Positions 59,465 to 64,000 of a DNA stretch of 64,000 bases are shown here, one piece after another. This DNA is from Cutaneotrichosporon cavernicola (taxonomy: Eukaryota; Basidiomycota; Tremellomycetes; Trichosporonales; Trichosporonaceae). The stretch covers positions 806,001 through 870,000 of the forward strand of contig NC_083396.1 of the NCBI RefSeq assembly GCF_030864355.1. Direction: 5' to 3'. Made by a program: the position numbers and the translations under genes. Below the pieces are notes generated by a model. That model saw only the letters and a list, made by a program, of their open reading frames with translations. It searched no databases and had not been told where the DNA came from. Numbering within the stretch: position 1 is the stretch's first letter; every line of letters starts with the position of its first letter.

Positions 59465-61759
59465 CTACTCCTCGTCGCTCGACTCCTCCTCAGAGCTCGA
59501 TTCCTCCTCGAACGACTGTGCCGGGCCACGGCTGTCGAACGCCTGCAGCTGCGCCTCCATCTTGCGAATGCGGTCGGCCTCCTCCTGCTCGTTGAGGTGC
59601 TTGCGTCCAGGCGCGCCGCCAAAGCCGCTCTTGCGCGGCTGAGGCTTGACCTTCTTCCCGCGCTTGCGCCCCTTGCACACAAGGTTGTACAGTTTGACAA
59701 CCGTCGCCGGTGGCAACGAGTTCATGTCGAGCTCGATCTCCTCGTTCTGCCGGTCAGCTGGTTCTGTCTGAAGATTTGCAGCAAACTTACACCAGAGATG
59801 TTGGTCGTCGCCTGGATAATCGCGACCGCCTGGCCCAAGATGTCGGCATCGGCGGTCTGGATCTTGTCTGCCAATTCTTGCTGCTGCTGGATGGTGATCG
59901 CCTGCACCTCGTCGTCACTCTCATCGTCGTCGCGGTACATGACTTCGGGCTTGGGCTTGCGAGCCTTCTTCTGCACACCATTCGCACTAGGCCCGCCAGG
60001 CGACGCCTTCGTCGTGGTCGAGTACTTGCGAATTGGCGCCTTGGCTTTGGGCGCCACCTTCTGCTTGCGCTGCTTTGAAGGCTTGTTCGCAATCTTCCGT
60101 TCGAGCTCCGCAATCTCTCGATCAAGCTGGACACGCTCCGCCTTGGCCTCGCGGAGACGCACGACTGTCGTTAGTTCCGGCTAATGTCAACATCCAAGAA
60201 CACGCACCATCTTTGTCGTCGTCTTCAGAGTCGGACTCGTCCGCAACAGCCTCTTCGCTCGGTTCCCGAAGCTCTTGCTTTGGTGGCAGCGAGCGCCATT
60301 TCTCGCTCCACATCTGCAGCAGTGCGTTCGCAGCGTTGTGCACGCTGTCGCCGGGAGGGTTGAAGGTACGTGCATTGTTGCACATCTGGCGCATGTCGGC
60401 GTCTATTTGCGACGCATCGTCGTACGAGTTGTCCTCGATACGTTGCTTGATCATCAACAAGTCGATTGGCTTTTTGATGACCTGCGTGTAGGCCGGGATG
60501 GCGGCGATGATCTCCGCAACAGAGTAGAGGAAGGGAGACACGATGTCGTAGTACTTGGTCGTCTTCTCGAGCTGGAGGACCGCGCGTGCGGCCCATTGCA
60601 GCTGCGGGTCGTTGCGGCGCTTGGGTTTGCGCAATGAGCCTGGCGAGTTGTAGTCGATGTCCTTCGAGGGAGGAGGATGGATCTCGCGCTTCGGACGGCT
60701 CGACTCTGCGTCACGACGGATAGTGGGGGTTTGCGAAACGGACTGACGTCGTGGAGGCTGGGCGGCAGCTGGCGACGATGCGGCAACGCTAAGGGGAGCA
60801 TCGCTCGGGAGAGTGCGAAGAGCCTTCTCGTACTGTTCCTCGAGCTTGGAGGCCATCTGGGAGACGACATGATCCCGGCCGTTAAACTTGCGCGTGTTCT
60901 CCCAGATCTGGCGCACGTCCGCGGTGAGCTCGGAAACAGACGAGTACGTTCCTTTGGACGTGTCCCACTTGGCGGCCTTGCTCTTATCCTTGGGTGGACC
61001 ACGGGGGTCAGAGGCGATGAGCTTTGTCTCAACAGTGCCAAGGTCCATCGGACGGTCGATGACGTTGGGGTAGTGGGGGATGTTGAACAGCACGACGTCG
61101 ACAGGGTGGCGGAAGTTTGCAGCATTGTTGGACTTGAGCATAGAGCGCACAGAGCTCAGAAGGTATTTGTGCTGCTGTGGCGTCCAGCGCGTCATCGGTC
61201 CTGGGCCTTGCAGATACTTTGTTGGCTCAAAGTTGGTCCAGGGGTAGACCACTGGCGGGGCGTTAGGGTCCACCGGCGCAGCAGACTCTCCTCCTGGAAC
61301 CATGGGTGCAGGCGCTGAGGAAGTGGACTGCGCGTGGGAAGTTGCCGACGGAGGAGAACGTCGCACCTCCGTGTGCGGTTGAGGTGTGCTAGAGTGGGAA
61401 CGCCGCGCGGAACCTTCCTTGACACGCTTCGCACCTTCGGACAAGAGCGAGTCACCAGGGCGCTTCGTCCCGGCCGAGCCTGGGCTCACCCCTCGATCGA
61501 CATCCATGTTGTCACCTCCTGCCGGACCAGGCGCAGATGATGCAGGGATAGGGTCAAACGTAGTGTCCGCAGGCGTGGGGTGGGCGCCGGGCAAAGGGGA
61601 AGCAGCCTTGGGCGGGTAGAGCGTCGGGAGGTACGACGTCGAGCCGTTGGGTTGTTCTGGCGAGAGCGCGGGAGCGGGAGGAGTGGGGATGCGAGAGTGA
61701 GCGGGACCGTCCGCTAGGACGGGCTTCACAGGTGAACCGCCGGTAGCCTCTGCGGACAT
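59465..61759 (-). CDS. BDF1: BET-family double-bromodomain protein
   Basis: Chromatin reader of acetylated histone H4, linked to TFIID and SWR1 in fungi. Exons: 61759-60208, 60164-59791 and 59746-59465 (735 residues; introns 43 and 44 nt). The N-tail is P/S-rich. Bromodomain 1 spans about KYLLSSVRSMLKSNNAANFRHPVD..NIPHYPNVIDRPMDLGTVE..WENTRKFNGRDH; bromodomain 2 about YYDIVSPFLYSVAEIIAAIP..VIKKPIDLLMIKQRIE..CNNARTFNPPGDSV, both with the acetyl-lysine asparagine. A coiled-coil (LREAKAERVQLDREIAELERKI) and the NET/ET domain (NEEIELDMNSLPPATVVKLYNLVC) follow, ending in an acidic Ser/Glu tail. Bromodomain 1 departs more from consensus (no obvious LP..F shelf), as often in fungal Bdf. An upstream in-frame ATG at 61852 was not chosen. 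Confidence 0.94.
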
Positions 61760-63387
61760 GATGTGATGGTGGGGTCGGGGTCGGACTGCTGGGTAATGAG
61801 AGGGAAGGTTGATGAGTGCACGCGAGGAATATCGAAGCAAGGTGACGAGCACGATGAACGGAAACGAAACGCAGCAAGGTCAGCATTGACATAACGAGGG
61901 AATGTATGGATAGATGCTTGGTGCTCATGCATATATGTGCCATGATCACCCACCTTTGTGGTGTTGCGCTGAAATGACCGAATTCGCCTGGGATCCTAGG
62001 GCGGCCGGTCACCAGCGGTGGTGGGTGTGTGAGGGGAAAGGAAGAGAGTAAGGAAGGTTAGACAAGGTGGATGGAGTGGATGTTGATGATGAGGACGAGT
62101 GAAATGATGACGAGCAGAGGTATATTGATGGTGATGCAGGGAGATAATAGGGTGACGGTGAGTGGAGGCTTATGACGGGGAGGGTATCTGGGATGAATGT
62201 TTTGGCAGATGGTGTGGCTGGGTGTGGATGTCGCCGCGTGTAGCGATGAGATGTGGAGGTAAGATTGAGGGACGGGGTATGCCAGGGTGGAAGAGGAGAG
62301 GCAGGAGAGGGAGGGTGAGCGGCGACAGTAGAACCGGCGTGTTGAGTCAAAAGAGTCGACCTGGGGGGATTTTTATGGGCCGGCAGCAATCGGGGCCCAA
62401 GGGGTTTTATACGCAACGTCTTTTCATCAACTCTACACTATATGACACAACCTAGGCACGCACAAACATTGACATTGGTCCACACGCTGACAGATACCCT
62501 TACGGCGTTTGACTTGTATTTCCGACGTGGCACATGCAGGGTGATAACTCGATAGATTAGGTGCAAAGCATGCCAGGGAAGCATGTGACGATCGGGCCAG
62601 TCGGGGAGCGGGCACAGGGAGTAGGCGGCGTGTGCCTTCAGCTACGTGTCCTGGGTGAACGAACAAACTGAGGGACCATGTAACCCATACGTGTGGATGG
62701 GGTGGGTGGCGACACCAACTTCCCTTGTTCCCTTGTTCCCTCGCCCCACGACTGACGTACATGCCAATGCACAGCAACAGACACCTTTTGAACCTTTGCG
62801 CAGTGTTGGGGTGGGTGTGTGTGGTAGCCCCACACACACCGTGCGTGCACTCCTCGTCTCCTTTAGCTCATTTGACTCCTTTAGCTCCTTTGGCTCATTT
62901 GGCTCCTTTGGCGCTCGCACTTCCGCAAAGAGTCGAAACTCTCTCGCGCGCGATTCCCCGCCGTATTAGACCGTGGATGACGCTCGCCACCCACAATGCG
63001 CGGCTTGTCGCGCCAACCCGACATCCAGTCCTGCGCGAGGAGGTTGGCCTGCCTCGCCCTTTCGTCTGCGTACCGCCGTTGTCGCTGCTGCTCGACGACC
63101 GAGTCCAACCTGGTGCCGGAGTGAGAGGATGAAGGATGATCTGGGCAGGCTCGACAACCCTTCTCCACTTGGAAAGGTGGGAGCAATTGCCACCGCCTAG
63201 AACTGAGCCCGGAACCAAATGAATCAAGATCCCACGCGTTGTTCGCGTGATGACGTTGGGCATAAGCTCTCTTTCTCTCAGTCATGCGGCCTATACTACG
63301 CAACGTTGCACTGACGCACATACCCACACACTCACCCGTCGCACTTCCACAAAAACCAGACTATCCCGGGCACCCGACACATCCGCC
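61760..63387. other. Intergenic, 1.6 kb, divergent promoters of BDF1 and SEC6
   Basis: No gene seen. Contains the 9-bp repeat array at 62858-62911. The 62009-62416 minus-strand open frame is Ser/Pro/His-only and not convincing. Confidence 0.55.
62858..62911 (+). repeat. 9-bp array (CTCMTTTRG) x 6
   Basis: Six contiguous 9-mers alternate CTCCTTTAG, CTCATTTGA, CTCCTTTGG and CTCATTTGG, covering exactly 54 bases, 480 bases upstream of SEC6. Confidence 0.9.
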
Positions 63388-64000
63388 ATGGCGACGTTCT
63401 CGGCCTCGGCGGCGGTGGGCGAGGTGCTCCGGCAGCCCGACGATCTCGTCAAGCTGAGCGCGTTCCGCAACAAGCTGCTCAAGGAGAAGGCGACACTCGA
63501 TGCCAAGTTGCAGGAGGGCGTGCGGTCGCAGCTCGACGCGACGCGTGACGCACTCCTCAAACTGCAGGAGAGCCGGGCGGCGGTGGCCGCGATACGCGAG
63601 GAGATGATCGAGGTCGAGAAGCTCAAGCGCGACAAGGTTGAGGGCGAGGTGTTTGACAAGATTACGCGCGTCAGTCGCGTGCACCGTAACTTTACGCAAA
63701 CTGCCAAGATGGTCAATGAGCTGCAGAACATGGCCGACAAGGTCAACCATCTCGGCGCGCTGCTCGAGGACGACCGCACGCAGCCTGGTGGGCCCATTGG
63801 CCCGTCGCCCAACCTCCTGCCTATCCACTTTGAGTTGCAGAAGCTCGAGTCGTTCCGCAACGAGACAATGCACTCGGCGAAGCGCGGGACGAAAGAGGAC
63901 AGGGCGATCCTTGCGCAGTGGTTTGGGCCACTCGACGTGCTCACCCACGCGTTTGAGAGCTGGCTGTGGGAGATCAGCGCCAACCTCATCGAGATTGCAG
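63388..64000 (+). CDS. SEC6: Exocyst complex subunit SEC6 (partial, continues beyond the right edge)
   Basis: Subunit of the exocyst that tethers secretory vesicles to the plasma membrane. The open frame from the ATG at 63388 runs 204 codons to the edge without a stop. It begins MATFSASAAVGEVLRQPDDL and shows the Sec6 N-terminal coiled-coil: KEKATLDAKLQEGVRSQLDATRDALL is broken across heptads, then AAIREEMIEVEKL, ITRVSRVHRNFTQTAKMVNEL and FELQKLESFRNETM, with the order typical of Sec6/EXOC3. The last bases (ATTGCAG) may be an exon end. About a quarter of the expected protein is in the window. Confidence 0.9.
   Translation, partial: MATFSASAAVGEVLRQPDDLVKLSAFRNKLLKEKATLDAKLQEGVRSQLDATRDALLKLQESRAAVAAIREEMIEVEKLKRDKVEGEVFDKITRVSRVHRNFTQTAKMVNELQNMADKVNHLGALLEDDRTQPGGPIGPSPNLLPIHFELQKLESFRNETMHSAKRGTKEDRAILAQWFGPLDVLTHAFESWLWEISANLIEIA

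Overview
The window is nuclear DNA of a filamentous or yeast-like fungus, most likely a basidiomycete of the Tremellomycetes/Trichosporonales type. This placement is inferred from GC-rich coding sequence, very short spliceosomal introns (many 31-38 nt, GTRNGN donors, a CTNAC branch site 6-10 nt before the acceptor), tightly packed genes on both strands and the protein families present. No bacterial, viral or transposon gene is visible. Twenty-one protein-coding genes were modelled by joining exons; two run off the window edges. For every complete model the exon lengths sum to a multiple of three.

Layout: chorismate mutase (minus, cut at the left edge); YAT-family amino acid permease (minus, 1.1-3.2 kb); decapping enzyme DCP2 (plus, 5.2-7.8 kb); an unrecognised Ser/Pro-rich 1152-residue protein (plus, 9.5-13.1 kb); threonine deaminase (plus, 13.5-15.6 kb); BCS1-type AAA ATPase (plus, 15.9-17.9 kb); RCF1/HIG1 protein (minus, 18.3-19.2 kb); RTA1-like membrane protein (minus, 19.6-21.1 kb); eIF5 (minus, 21.5-22.8 kb); mitochondrial aspartyl-tRNA synthetase (minus, 24.1-26.3 kb) sharing a 112-bp divergent promoter with COQ9 (plus, 26.4-27.5 kb); PEX5 (plus, 27.9-30.2 kb); an FHA-domain nuclear protein (minus, 30.5-33.8 kb); AVT-type vacuolar amino acid transporter (plus, 34.6-36.5 kb); a 3.3-kb gene-free stretch; RAN1/KSP1-like kinase (plus, 39.8-43.6 kb); Polo kinase (plus, 44.2-47.4 kb); a 2.5-kb gene-free stretch; a fused AIG2-like gamma-glutamylcyclotransferase plus class V (EGT2-like) PLP enzyme (minus, 49.9-52.2 kb); an unrecognised S/T-P-rich protein (minus, 53.2-54.1 kb); TRF4/PAPD5 poly(A) polymerase (plus, 54.6-56.7 kb); aldo-keto reductase (minus, 57.0-58.6 kb); BDF1/BET double-bromodomain protein (minus, 59.5-61.8 kb); exocyst SEC6 (plus, cut at the right edge).

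Functionally the window is mostly housekeeping. Five genes between 13.5 and 27.5 kb encode proteins expected in mitochondria (threonine deaminase, BCS1, RCF1, mitochondrial AspRS, COQ9), three of them in complex III / ubiquinone / supercomplex biology. Two kinases of the cell-cycle and nutrient-signalling classes are neighbours.

The most unusual object is the two-domain protein at 49884-52179. An AIG2-like domain that would handle gamma-glutamyl groups is joined in one continuous reading frame to a class V PLP lyase that resembles fungal hercynylcysteine-sulfoxide lyase (EGT2). Its first intron seems to need a GT-TG splice junction to keep the YGTL loop. Three 36-nt introns in the window are in frame and stop-free, so naive gene finders would translate them.
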